In this document: in pieces, positions 44,021 to 52,592 of the stretch
Layout of the letters: each line of letters opens with the position of its first letter
How positions within the stretch are numbered: the first letter of the stretch is position 1
Assembly (NCBI RefSeq): GCF_016807185.1
Contig: NZ_JAEVYN010000001.1
Coordinates: forward strand, 620,001-684,000
DNA from: Leptolyngbya sp. Cla-17
Lineage (GTDB): Bacteria; Cyanobacteriota; Cyanobacteriia; Leptolyngbyales; Leptolyngbyaceae
Direction: 5' to 3'
Length of the DNA: 64,000 nt
The notes under the pieces: generated by a model
Told to the model about the DNA's origin: nothing
Seen by the model: the letters and a program-made list of their open reading frames with translations, nothing else
Database searches by the model: none
Translations under genes and position numbers: made by a program

Positions 44021-46564
44021 ATGGCACATCTTCAAAGAAGAGTTACTAGCTTTATCCGAACCAGCCGTTGGGTTGCAGGATCGATTGTGAAGCATCCTGC
44101 ACTGCTAACGAGTTTGCTGGTTGCAGGGTGTATGGTTGGCATCCGAAGCTTAGGCGGATTGCAGTCATCAGAGCTTCTAGCCTACGACCAGATGATTCGG
44201 CTACGCCCTGATCGTGAAGAAGATTCAAGACTTTTAGTCGTCACCATCACCGAAGCAGATATTCGATCGCAAAGGCGTTGGCCCGTTTCAGATGCCGTCA
44301 TTGCTCAAGTCATTGCAAAACTACAAACCTATCAACCCCGCACGATTGGGTTAGATATCTACCGGGATGTACCTCATCCTCCAGGAGAAAGTGCCTTAGC
44401 AAAGCAACTTCAAGCCCCTAATTTAATTGCAATTACGCTGCTCGGCAGTGTAGATAAAGATGCAGTACCTTCTCCCGAGGGAGTTCCGCCTGGTCGGGTA
44501 GGCATCAGCGATATTGTGGTTGACCTAGATGCGGTTGTCCGGCGTAATTTACTGTACGCCACCGTCGATGGCAAAGCCTTGTATTCATTCTCCCTGCAAT
44601 TGGCATTGCATTACTTGGCAAAGGAGCGTTTAAAGTTTGAGGTGACACCCCGCGAGGCAATCACCGTTGGCGATACGATTTTTCCGGCACTAAATCCCGA
44701 TGCAGGGGGTTACCAAACCTTAGACGATCGCGGCTATCAGGTGATGCTAAATTATCGCTCCGCTTACAACGTAGCGCGCAAAGTTAGCCTAACGGAGGTG
44801 CTTAATGGACAGGTCGATCCGGCGTGGGTGAAAGATAAGCTCGTCCTGATTGGGACTACAGCTCCCAGCATTAAGGATTTGTTTTTAACACCTTACAACC
44901 TTTCTAATGAGAAAGGCCCCGCCATGCCGGGGGTGATTGTTCATGCTCAAAAGGTTAGCCAAATTCTTAGCACCATCATAGATGGCTATCCATTGACCTG
45001 GTTTTGGTGGCAGGAAGGTGAAGTTCTGTGGATTGTTGCTTGGTCATGTGCTGGAGGGCTATTGGGGTGGAGATTCCGTCATCCTTTAACTCTAGGAGTG
45101 GTGGGACTGATTGCGATTGGCGGATTGTTTGGTGGCTGTTTTATCTTATTTTTGCACCACGGTTGGATACCTTTTGTGCCCCCGGCGATCGCTTTTATTA
45201 GCTCTAGCGTCGCAGCAATTTCTTATCGTCTTCTCCACGACGCACGCCACGATGAACTGACCGGGTTGCCAAATCGGGCTTTATTGGTTCAGAGACTTCA
45301 GTGGTCACTGAATCGTTCCAAAAAAAAGCTGAGCCATTCTACTGAAGAACATCCTGGAACAGCCGTTTTACTGTTAGGACTTGATAGCTTTAAAGGCCTT
45401 AACGATAGCTTGGGGCATCAACGGGCGGATGAATTGCTAGTTGCGATCGCTCGACGGTTGAAAACCTGCCTACGGTCTCATGACGAACTGGCGCGGGTGG
45501 GTGGAGATGAGTTTGCAATTCTACTGCACCAGGTCCGAGATAAAGATGAAGTGGGGCACTTAGCTGATCACCTACAAAAACAACTGAAACAGCCGTTTAA
45601 TCTTCATGGGCAGGATATTTTTACAACTGCCAGTGTGGGTATTGTGTGGTGTCAGGCAAACCAACCCTACCAACCCGAAGACATTCTCAGAGATGCCCAC
45701 ACGGCAATGAACCAGGTAAAAGGATCTGGAAAAGACCGCTATCAGATGTTTATGTCTGGGATGCGAGTGCAAGTAATGACCCGGATGCAGCTTGAAATTG
45801 ATTTGCGTGGGGCAATTAACCGCCAAGAATTTCAATTGCACTATCAGCCTTTTATCGACTTAGAAACGGGCAAAATTGCTGGATTTGAAGCATTATTGCG
45901 CTGGCAACATCCTCAGCGAGGGTTTGTTCATCCGGTTGAGTTTATTCCATTAGCAGAGGAAACTGATCTGATCATTCCCATTGGTGCCTGGGTGATTGAG
46001 GAAGCCTGTCGTCAATTAAAAATTTGGCAGAACCAGTTTCCTAGCAGCGATCCTTTGGTGGTCAGCGTCAACCTATCCAGCAAACAATTTGCTCAACCCG
46101 CCGATCTCGTTAGCCAAATCGAGCAAACTCTAAAAGACACTAATGTAGATGGGCATTGTCTCAAGCTTGAGATTACAGAAAGTATCGCCATGACCAATGT
46201 GGAACCCACGATCGCGTTACTCCTACGCTTGAAAGCGCTCAACCTGCAACTCAGTATCGATGATTTTGGTACGGGCTATTCCTCTCTCAGCTACCTCCAT
46301 CGCTTTCCTACCGACACAATCAAGGTTGATCGTTCGTTTGTCAGCCGCATGGGGCTAGAAAGTGAGGATGTTCACATTGTTAAAACTATCATCATGCTAG
46401 GGCACAATCTGGGCATGTATATTGTGGCAGAAGGCGTAGAAACCGCAGAACAGCTAGCGCAACTGCGATCGCTTAAGTGTGAATATGGTCAGGGCTATTT
46501 CTTTGCTAAACCCCTCCCTCCCGAGGCAGTAGAAGCTTTACTGAAAAGCGATCCACAGTGGTAA
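44021..46564 (+). CDS. CHASE2-GGDEF-EAL cyclic-di-GMP enzyme
   Basis: An 847-residue membrane protein from the ATG at 44021 (a TTG at 43988 adds 11 residues). Domains: a first membrane segment (about 20-40), CHASE2 sensor (about 50-340; YQVMLNYRSAYN, VLIGTTAPS), three membrane helices to about 405, then GGDEF (415-585, canonical VGGDEFAI) and EAL (595-840). The EAL motifs FEALLRWQHP, LEITES, IDDFGTGYSS and VAEGVET are intact, so phosphodiesterase activity is likely; the GGDEF site also looks active. It would both make and break cyclic-di-GMP in response to an external signal. Downstream a small lipoprotein gene follows after 98 bp. Confidence 0.93.
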   Translation: MAHLQRRVTSFIRTSRWVAGSIVKHPALLTSLLVAGCMVGIRSLGGLQSSELLAYDQMIRLRPDREEDSRLLVVTITEADIRSQRRWPVSDAVIAQVIAKLQTYQPRTIGLDIYRDVPHPPGESALAKQLQAPNLIAITLLGSVDKDAVPSPEGVPPGRVGISDIVVDLDAVVRRNLLYATVDGKALYSFSLQLALHYLAKERLKFEVTPREAITVGDTIFPALNPDAGGYQTLDDRGYQVMLNYRSAYNVARKVSLTEVLNGQVDPAWVKDKLVLIGTTAPSIKDLFLTPYNLSNEKGPAMPGVIVHAQKVSQILSTIIDGYPLTWFWWQEGEVLWIVAWSCAGGLLGWRFRHPLTLGVVGLIAIGGLFGGCFILFLHHGWIPFVPPAIAFISSSVAAISYRLLHDARHDELTGLPNRALLVQRLQWSLNRSKKKLSHSTEEHPGTAVLLLGLDSFKGLNDSLGHQRADELLVAIARRLKTCLRSHDELARVGGDEFAILLHQVRDKDEVGHLADHLQKQLKQPFNLHGQDIFTTASVGIVWCQANQPYQPEDILRDAHTAMNQVKGSGKDRYQMFMSGMRVQVMTRMQLEIDLRGAINRQEFQLHYQPFIDLETGKIAGFEALLRWQHPQRGFVHPVEFIPLAEETDLIIPIGAWVIEEACRQLKIWQNQFPSSDPLVVSVNLSSKQFAQPADLVSQIEQTLKDTNVDGHCLKLEITESIAMTNVEPTIALLLRLKALNLQLSIDDFGTGYSSLSYLHRFPTDTIKVDRSFVSRMGLESEDVHIVKTIIMLGHNLGMYIVAEGVETAEQLAQLRSLKCEYGQGYFFAKPLPPEAVEALLKSDPQW

Positions 46565-46662
46565 TATGCTGGCGCTCTTAGCTCCTACCTTCACTGTTCT
46601 GCCATTTTTCTCATCTCTTTATCATTCATAATTAATGGATGGAAACTAGAGTGAAAATCTAA

Positions 46663-47082
46663 ATGGGACGAGTTATCTGGGCGATCGCGCTGGCACTGTT
46701 ACTCACCGCTTGCGGGACTATGGGTGTGAAGTTGCCAAACGATTTAGTTGAGCAGGCGATCGCGCTCCAGCTAAGCCAAACTCAACAGCAGCTTAACCAA
46801 CAGCTCAGATTAGATCTTCAGCCTGAAATCCAGATTCGGCGCATCAAAATCGCTGAGAAAATCCCTTTGCAAATTCAAGCGCTTCAGGCCTATCAAGTGA
46901 AGGGCACCTGCGACTACACCATCAAACTGCTCAAACGGGACATTACTCAGCGTCAGACTCCCTTTGAAGTGTATTTGCAACGTCAAAAAGAAGGGAAAAC
47001 CTGGCGTTTAGCTTTCATCAAAACTAACGAAAACGGCGAACCCATCTGGGCAACCCAACGCATTTCAACCGATGCATTCTAA
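46663..47082 (+). CDS. Small lipoprotein
   Basis: A 139-residue protein with signal MGRVIWAIALALLLTACGT, lipobox LTAC (Cys17). The mature part is helical at first (QLSQTQQQLNQQLRLDLQPE) and then beta-rich (CDYTIKLLKRDITQRQTPFE). The family is common in cyanobacteria and has no known function. It is probably in the inner or outer membrane facing the periplasm. The preceding gene may be cotranscribed. Confidence 0.75.
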   Translation: MGRVIWAIALALLLTACGTMGVKLPNDLVEQAIALQLSQTQQQLNQQLRLDLQPEIQIRRIKIAEKIPLQIQALQAYQVKGTCDYTIKLLKRDITQRQTPFEVYLQRQKEGKTWRLAFIKTNENGEPIWATQRISTDAF

Positions 47083-47159
47083 TCCTACAAATTAGCGTCT
47101 AAATTTCCTTAATTCACCCTTCCCTATTCGTCATTCGCCCTCGCTATTGGTCATTTCCT

Positions 47160-48017
47160 ATGCACGAACCCTGGACTCACGATTTCATCACTACTAATGG
47201 CATTCGACTTCACTATGTGACTCAAGGTAGTGGACCTTTAATGTTGTTCCTTCACGGGTTTCCAGAATTCTGGTATTCTTGGCGGCACCAAATTCCAGAG
47301 TTTGCAAAAGATTATAAAGTTGTGGCAATTGACCTGCGTGGCTACAACGATAGCGATAAACCAACGGATTCCACTGCCTACTCCATGCCCGAATTTGTCA
47401 AAGATGTGCAGGGTGTGATTGCAGGGTTGGGTTATGAAAAATGTGTGTTGGTAGGTCATGACTGGGGCGGCGCGATCGCCTGGTCTTTTGCCTACACCCA
47501 TCCTGAAATGGTAGAACGCCTCATCGTCCTTAACATGCCTCACCCTGCCAAATTTGCCGAAGGCTTACGCACGCCCCAACAACTTCTCCGCAGTTGGTAT
47601 ATCTTCTTTTTTCAACTTCCCTTCCTGCCAGAACTCCTGATTCAGTTGAATGACTACCAGGCACTAGAACAAGCATTTCAAGGCATGGCAAAAAATAAAA
47701 ATGCTTTTACTCTTGCCGACATTGAAGCTTACAAAAACGCCATTGCTAAACCCGGTGTTCTCACGGCTGCTGTTAACTACTACCGTAACGTCCTTCAATT
47801 AGGTTCTTTCCTGCAAAGCTCTTGGAACGTTTTAGAAGTGCCTGTCTTGATGATTTGGGGCGAAGATGACATGCCCTTGGGCAAAGAACTCAGCTATGGC
47901 ACCGAACAATATGTGCGCGACTTCCAGATTAAATACCTTTTCAATTGCAGCCATTGGGTGCAACAAGAGCAGCCCCAACTCGTCAATCAATATATGCACA
48001 AATTCCTAACACGCTAA
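47160..48017 (+). CDS. Alpha/beta hydrolase, epoxide-hydrolase/haloalkane-dehalogenase-like
   Basis: A 285-residue soluble enzyme. The oxyanion motif HGFPEFWYSWRHQI and the nucleophile elbow GHDWGGA (Asp) place it with epoxide hydrolases and dehalogenases. The acid is in WGEDDMPL and the base His in SHWVQQEQP. A lid domain spans residues about 130-215. A stretch of short pyrimidine-rich repeats precedes the ATG. Natural substrate unknown. Confidence 0.88.
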   Translation: MHEPWTHDFITTNGIRLHYVTQGSGPLMLFLHGFPEFWYSWRHQIPEFAKDYKVVAIDLRGYNDSDKPTDSTAYSMPEFVKDVQGVIAGLGYEKCVLVGHDWGGAIAWSFAYTHPEMVERLIVLNMPHPAKFAEGLRTPQQLLRSWYIFFFQLPFLPELLIQLNDYQALEQAFQGMAKNKNAFTLADIEAYKNAIAKPGVLTAAVNYYRNVLQLGSFLQSSWNVLEVPVLMIWGEDDMPLGKELSYGTEQYVRDFQIKYLFNCSHWVQQEQPQLVNQYMHKFLTR

Positions 48018-48073
48018 ACTTAGGCGGGTAGACGTTGCCATTTATGTAGACCAATCAACTTAGAGGAGTCAGT

Positions 48074-49006
48074 GTGTTTTTTAGTGTGGTCATTCCTACG
48101 TATAACCGGAAGCCGATTCTGGAGAAATGCCTGAAGGTGTTAGAGCATCAGGTATTTGATCCGAGTCAAATTGCCGGATATGAAGTGGTGGTGGTGGATG
48201 ATGGCTCTACCGATAAAACTGTGGAATGGTTGCATAGTGCGGCTGAATTTCCTCATGTGCGCGTGTTTCAGCAGGATCATCAAGGTGCAGCAGCGGCTCG
48301 AAATTTGGGAGTTGAAAAAGCAGCGGGCGACACGATCATTTTTATTGATAGTGATTTGGTAGTCACAGAGATTTTTTTGCAGTCCCACGCAGAAAAGCTG
48401 CTGGAAGGCGCGCGATCGCTCGGTCACGATCGCCTCTTCACCTACGGGCGCGTGATTAACACCTGCAATTTTGCCGATCCCACCTCGGAACCCTTCAAAG
48501 TCACCGATTACTCTCAGGCATTTTTTGCCACCGGAAACGTTGCGATCGCTCGCACCTGGCTAATCCAAGCTGGACTCTTCGACACACAATTTCAACTCTA
48601 CGGCTGGGAAGACCTTGAACTCGGCGTACGGCTTAAAAATTTGGGCTTACAATTGCTCAAATGCCCTGATGCGGTTGGCTATCACTGGCATCCCCCTTTC
48701 TCCCTCACCCAAATCCCCAAACTGATCGATCAAGAAATTCAGCGCGGCAAAATGGGCGTATTGTTCTACCAAAAACACCCCACCTGGAATGTGCGACTAA
48801 TGATCCAAATGACTTGGCTGCATCGCGTCCTCTGGGGCATTCTTTCCCTAGGCGGCTTACTCAACGAACGCACCCTGGCTCCGTTATTGCAATGGCTAAT
48901 TGACCAAGGAAAACCCCAACTCGCCTTAGAACTTGCCCGGATTTTCCTCAACTGGTACAACGTCCAGGGAGTTTACCAAGCCTATCGGGAAATGAAGCAC
49001 AGTTAA
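48074..49006 (+). CDS. Family 2 glycosyltransferase
   Basis: A 310-residue cytosolic or membrane-associated enzyme from a GTG at 48074. The GT-A fold is shown by SVVIPTYNRKPILEKCLKVL, VVDDGSTDKTVEWLH and the metal-binding FIDSDLVV; GWEDLELGVRLK corresponds to the acceptor-side ED motif. The C-terminal 90 residues include an amphipathic region. It transfers a sugar to a glycan or lipid; the product cannot be read from sequence. It precedes rpsB by 125 bp. Confidence 0.88.
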   Translation: MFFSVVIPTYNRKPILEKCLKVLEHQVFDPSQIAGYEVVVVDDGSTDKTVEWLHSAAEFPHVRVFQQDHQGAAAARNLGVEKAAGDTIIFIDSDLVVTEIFLQSHAEKLLEGARSLGHDRLFTYGRVINTCNFADPTSEPFKVTDYSQAFFATGNVAIARTWLIQAGLFDTQFQLYGWEDLELGVRLKNLGLQLLKCPDAVGYHWHPPFSLTQIPKLIDQEIQRGKMGVLFYQKHPTWNVRLMIQMTWLHRVLWGILSLGGLLNERTLAPLLQWLIDQGKPQLALELARIFLNWYNVQGVYQAYREMKHS

Positions 49007-49131
49007 ATAAATGCCAGCCTAGCTACGCTACACTAGAGAGGTTGTTTAAATTCGCACATCCGGAATTTCGGGTGTCTCAATTCAGAGATGCAACCGGATG
49101 GAGGAATAACCCGAACAGGAGAAAAGTCAAT

Positions 49132-49920
49132 ATGCCAGTCGTTTCATTGGCTCAATTATTAGAGTCTGGGGTTCACTTTGGGCATCAAACCCGCCGCTGG
49201 AATCCCAAGATGGATACTTACATCTACACCTCCCGCAATGGCGTTCACATTATTGATCTGGTGCAAACCGCCCGACTAATGGATGAAGCCTACAACTATG
49301 TGCGAACTGCCTCCGAGCAGGGTAAAAAGTTCTTGTTTATTGGCACCAAACGCCAAGCTGCGGGAATTGTGGCACAAGAAGCCAGCCGATGCGGTGCTTA
49401 CTATGTCAACCAGCGCTGGTTGGGCGGAATGCTCACCAACTGGACGACCATCAAAACTCGCGTTGATCGCTTGAAAGATCTCGAACGCCGCGAAGCAACC
49501 GGTGGGCTAGATTTATTGCCCAAAAAAGAAGCGTCCGTCTTGCGCCGCGAACTAGAGAAACTACAGAAATATCTAGGTGGCATCAAAGCCATGCGTAAGG
49601 TACCAGACATCGTGGTGATTGTGGATCAAAAACGAGAGTACAACGCAGTTCAAGAGTGCCAAAAGCTCAACCTGCCTATCGTGTCCATGTTAGATACTAA
49701 CTGTGACCCCGATGTGGTAGATATTCCTATTCCAGCGAACGATGATGCCATCCGGTCCATCAAACTGATTGTAGGCAAACTGGCAGATGCGATTTATGAA
49801 GGTCGGCATGGTCAACTTGAAGCCGATGAGGAATACGATGATTATGACGGTACTGATGGGGAGTACGACTATGAAGATAGCGATGCTTTCCCTGAGGAAA
49901 CCGAGGAAACCGCACAGTAA
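49132..49920 (+). CDS. rpsB: 30S ribosomal protein S2
   Basis: A 262-residue protein from the ATG at 49132 (MPVVSLAQLLESGVHFGHQT), with CAGGAG upstream; the longest frame adds 30 residues without support. S2 signatures WNPKMDTYIYTSRNGVHIID, QRWLGGMLTNW and ANDDAIRSIKLI are present. The acidic tail EEYDDYDGTDGEYDYED is common in cyanobacteria. It binds the head-body junction of the small subunit. It forms an operon with tsf. Confidence 0.97.
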   Translation: MPVVSLAQLLESGVHFGHQTRRWNPKMDTYIYTSRNGVHIIDLVQTARLMDEAYNYVRTASEQGKKFLFIGTKRQAAGIVAQEASRCGAYYVNQRWLGGMLTNWTTIKTRVDRLKDLERREATGGLDLLPKKEASVLRRELEKLQKYLGGIKAMRKVPDIVVIVDQKREYNAVQECQKLNLPIVSMLDTNCDPDVVDIPIPANDDAIRSIKLIVGKLADAIYEGRHGQLEADEEYDDYDGTDGEYDYEDSDAFPEETEETAQ

Positions 49921-49929
49921 ATAATAATG

Positions 49930-49980
49930 ATGAGTGATGAGTGATAAGTTACAGACCCTAACTTGTCACTCATCGCTCAT
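49930..49980 (+). repeat. Long hairpin between rpsB and tsf
   Basis: The 21-nt arms at 49930-49950 and 49960-49980 pair over their full length with two G-U wobbles and a 9-nt loop. The arms consist of repeated TGATGAG-like heptamers. The structure ends 26 nt upstream of the tsf start and its ribosome binding site. It probably affects RNA processing, stability or the ratio of S2 to EF-Ts. Confidence 0.8.
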
Positions 49981-50006
49981 GCTTTAGACAGTTAGGAGTA
50001 AGGGCA

Positions 50007-50792
50007 ATGGCAGACATCTCGGCAAAGTTAGTTAAAGAACTGCGCGAAAAAACTGGCGCAGGCATGATGGATTGTAAAAAAGCGCTTCAGGAAATGGAGG
50101 GCAATGTTGAGAAGGCAAGCGAATGGCTGCGAAAAAAAGGAATCTCATCGGCTGAGAAAAAAGCTGGAAAAGTTGCTGCCGAAGGATTAGTGGGTCAATA
50201 CATCCACATTGGTGGTCGAATTGGCGTTTTGGTAGAAGTGAATTGCCAAACCGACTTTGTGGCTCGAAATGAGGCATTTAAAGCACTCGTTCAAAACATC
50301 GCCATGCAAATTGCTGCATCCAAAGTGGAGTACGTCAAAATTAGTGACATTCCTGCCGCGATTTCTGACAAGGAAAAAGAAATTGAGATGGGTCGGGATG
50401 ACCTGTCGGGTAAACCTGATGCAATGAAAGAAAAAATTGTGCAGGGGCGCATTGAAAAGCGATTGAAGGAAATGTGCTTGCTTGATCAGGCATACGTCAA
50501 AGATCAAAATATTACGATCGCAGAGTTGCTTGCGCAGCATGTGGCTCAGCTCGGTGAAAATATTCAAGTTCGCCGCTTTGTCCGGTTTGAACTAGGCGAA
50601 GGAATTGAGAAGGAAGAAACTGATTTTGCGGCAGAGGTTGCTGCTCAAATGGGCGTTTCTACCGATGTAGAGAGCAAAGCATCAGAAAAGGATGTAGACA
50701 TCGAAGCCTCCGAAACGGCAGACGCGAATGATCAGCCGAAGGATGACAAAAAGAAAGATGGCAAGAAAGACGGTAAAAAGGGTAAAAAATAG
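50007..50792 (+). CDS. tsf: Translation elongation factor Ts
   Basis: A 261-residue guanine-nucleotide exchange factor for EF-Tu. The UBA-like N-terminus (VKELREKTGAGMMDCKKALQ), TDFVARNEAFKALV and the C-terminal helix FVRFELGEGIEKEE are standard. The last 40 residues are very charged, ending KKDGKKDGKKGKK. The ATG has TTAGGAG upstream. Followed by a terminator. Confidence 0.97.
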   Translation: MADISAKLVKELREKTGAGMMDCKKALQEMEGNVEKASEWLRKKGISSAEKKAGKVAAEGLVGQYIHIGGRIGVLVEVNCQTDFVARNEAFKALVQNIAMQIAASKVEYVKISDIPAAISDKEKEIEMGRDDLSGKPDAMKEKIVQGRIEKRLKEMCLLDQAYVKDQNITIAELLAQHVAQLGENIQVRRFVRFELGEGIEKEETDFAAEVAAQMGVSTDVESKASEKDVDIEASETADANDQPKDDKKKDGKKDGKKGKK

Positions 50793-50829
50793 TTGGCTTT
50801 TACAAGGCTAATTGGCTTAAACCAAACTT

Positions 50830-50862
50830 TAGAGGGAGTCCCACGGGTTCCCTCTATTTTTT
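50830..50862 (+). terminator. Rho-independent terminator after tsf
   Basis: TAGAGGGA (50830-50837) pairs with TCCCTCTA (50849-50856), loop of 11 nt, followed by a run of T residues. It ends the rpsB-tsf operon. Confidence 0.85.
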
Positions 50863-50971
50863 GTTGAGAAATGGAGGCATCTAATTCAGGTAGAGTAGAT
50901 GTTTAGGCGTTTTATTAAGACAAATAAAGTCTCTTTGAACAGAGTCGTTTTATTTAGAAAAAGGGTTTGGG

Positions 50972-52489
50972 ATGTTCACGGCAATTACTGAAGATTTAAC
51001 AATACTGACGGTTGCTTTTGGAGTTGGGTTGTTAGCGTGGGGATTTTTTCGCGCTAGACCCCTTGGCAAGCTTGGCATTTTTGCATGGTTGCAGTCTGTG
51101 GTGCTGATGGCTCCCTGGCTGATATTTTTCGGGTTGGCTGCCGCTGGGGTAATGCTAAATCTGGCAATTATGCTGTTGTTGTTAGTTGTATCCGCCGGAG
51201 CCTACATTGGTTTGGGCGGTCAAGTGCGATCGCTCAAGCAAGCAGCAGCGGCTCAACGAGTAAACGCGATCGCGGAAGCTGGTAATCTTGCTCAATCAGT
51301 ATTAAACGACTCGACCCAAATCGAACCTAGCCCATCACCTCAAGCAGATTCAATGCCAGAAGTGGATACTGATGTCGTCCCGCTTCCTCCAGAAGATCTC
51401 AAGGCGATCCAAGGCATTTTTGGAATTGATACCTTTTTTGCAACCGAAACAATTCCTTATCAAGAAGGTGCGATTTTTCGCGGCAATCTTCGTGGTGACC
51501 CAGAGGCAGCGTACACCAAACTCTCTGAAAGCTTAAAAACGCGGTTGGGAGACACCTATCGTCTTTTTTTGGTCGAGAATCAGGACGATAAGCCCGTCAT
51601 TATCGTCTTGCCAAGTAGCCGCGATCCACAACCGCTTAACCTGTCACAAAATCTGCTAGCAGGCTTTTTACTCATCGTTAGCGTTATAGCTTGTTTAGAA
51701 AGCTCAGGGTTGATGTTGGGTTTTGACTTATTTGAAAACCCAAACAGAGTCGTTGAAACTATCCCTTTTGCAGCTGGCATTATTGGTATCCTCGCGGCTC
51801 ACGAAATTGCACATTGGGTCGTTGCCGATCGCCACAATGTCCGCCTTAGCTTACCCTTCTTTATTCCTACTCTTCAAATTGGCTCATTTGGCGCTTTAAC
51901 CAAGTTTCTCTCCATCTTGCCCAATCGCAATGTTTTATTTGACGTGGCATTTGCGGGACCTGCCGTTGGGGGTGGCCTCTCATTACTGACGCTGCTCCTT
52001 GGCTTACTGCTCTCCCACAAAGGCAGCCTATTTCAACTGCCTTCGGAATTTTTTCAGGGTTCGGTTTTAGTTGGCACTTTGGCACGAGTAGTTTTGCAAG
52101 AACTCTTAAAACAACCCATTGTCGATGTTCACCCATTCGTTGTTTTGGGGTGGTTAGGGTTAGTGATTACTGCACTCAATCTGCTGCCTGCCGGACAATT
52201 GGATGGGGGACGGATTGTGCAAGCAGTCTATGGTCGCAAAATTGCCGCCCGAACTACCGTTGGTGTCTTGATTGTGTTGGGATTGGCTTCTTTTGTGAAT
52301 CCACTAGCGTTTTACTGGGCACTGGTTCTGCTATTTGTCCAGCGTGATTTGGAGCGCCCCTGTTTGAATGAAATAACCGAGCCAGACGATGCTCGCGCGG
52401 CATTATGCCTACTGGCACTATTTTTGATGATCGTTACGTTGCTGCCACTGACCCCCAGTTTGGCAGGACGTTTAGGCATCGGGATGTAA
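50972..52489 (+). CDS. Site-2 protease family metallopeptidase (EGY1-like)
   Basis: A 505-residue integral membrane zinc protease. Eight or more hydrophobic segments surround the zinc site HEIAH (His277, Glu278, His281) and the distal ligand in NLLPAGQLDGGRIVQAVYG. Residues about 140-220 are a soluble domain with GNLRGDPEAAY typical of the cyanobacterial and chloroplast EGY proteases. It should cut membrane proteins in the thylakoid or plasma membrane. The target is unknown. Confidence 0.9.
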   Translation: MFTAITEDLTILTVAFGVGLLAWGFFRARPLGKLGIFAWLQSVVLMAPWLIFFGLAAAGVMLNLAIMLLLLVVSAGAYIGLGGQVRSLKQAAAAQRVNAIAEAGNLAQSVLNDSTQIEPSPSPQADSMPEVDTDVVPLPPEDLKAIQGIFGIDTFFATETIPYQEGAIFRGNLRGDPEAAYTKLSESLKTRLGDTYRLFLVENQDDKPVIIVLPSSRDPQPLNLSQNLLAGFLLIVSVIACLESSGLMLGFDLFENPNRVVETIPFAAGIIGILAAHEIAHWVVADRHNVRLSLPFFIPTLQIGSFGALTKFLSILPNRNVLFDVAFAGPAVGGGLSLLTLLLGLLLSHKGSLFQLPSEFFQGSVLVGTLARVVLQELLKQPIVDVHPFVVLGWLGLVITALNLLPAGQLDGGRIVQAVYGRKIAARTTVGVLIVLGLASFVNPLAFYWALVLLFVQRDLERPCLNEITEPDDARAALCLLALFLMIVTLLPLTPSLAGRLGIGM

Positions 52490-52592
52490 TCAGATAGGAA
52501 CGCTTCCTCTTGTCTGATTACATAAAGGACTTGGAAATAAATCACACATATTGGCCAACTAACGTGGTCAATATGTTATTGACCTAAAACAC

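Noticed and set aside
43850..44095. 81-codon minus-strand frame
   Set aside because: Antisense to the start of the CHASE2-GGDEF-EAL gene, without supporting signals.
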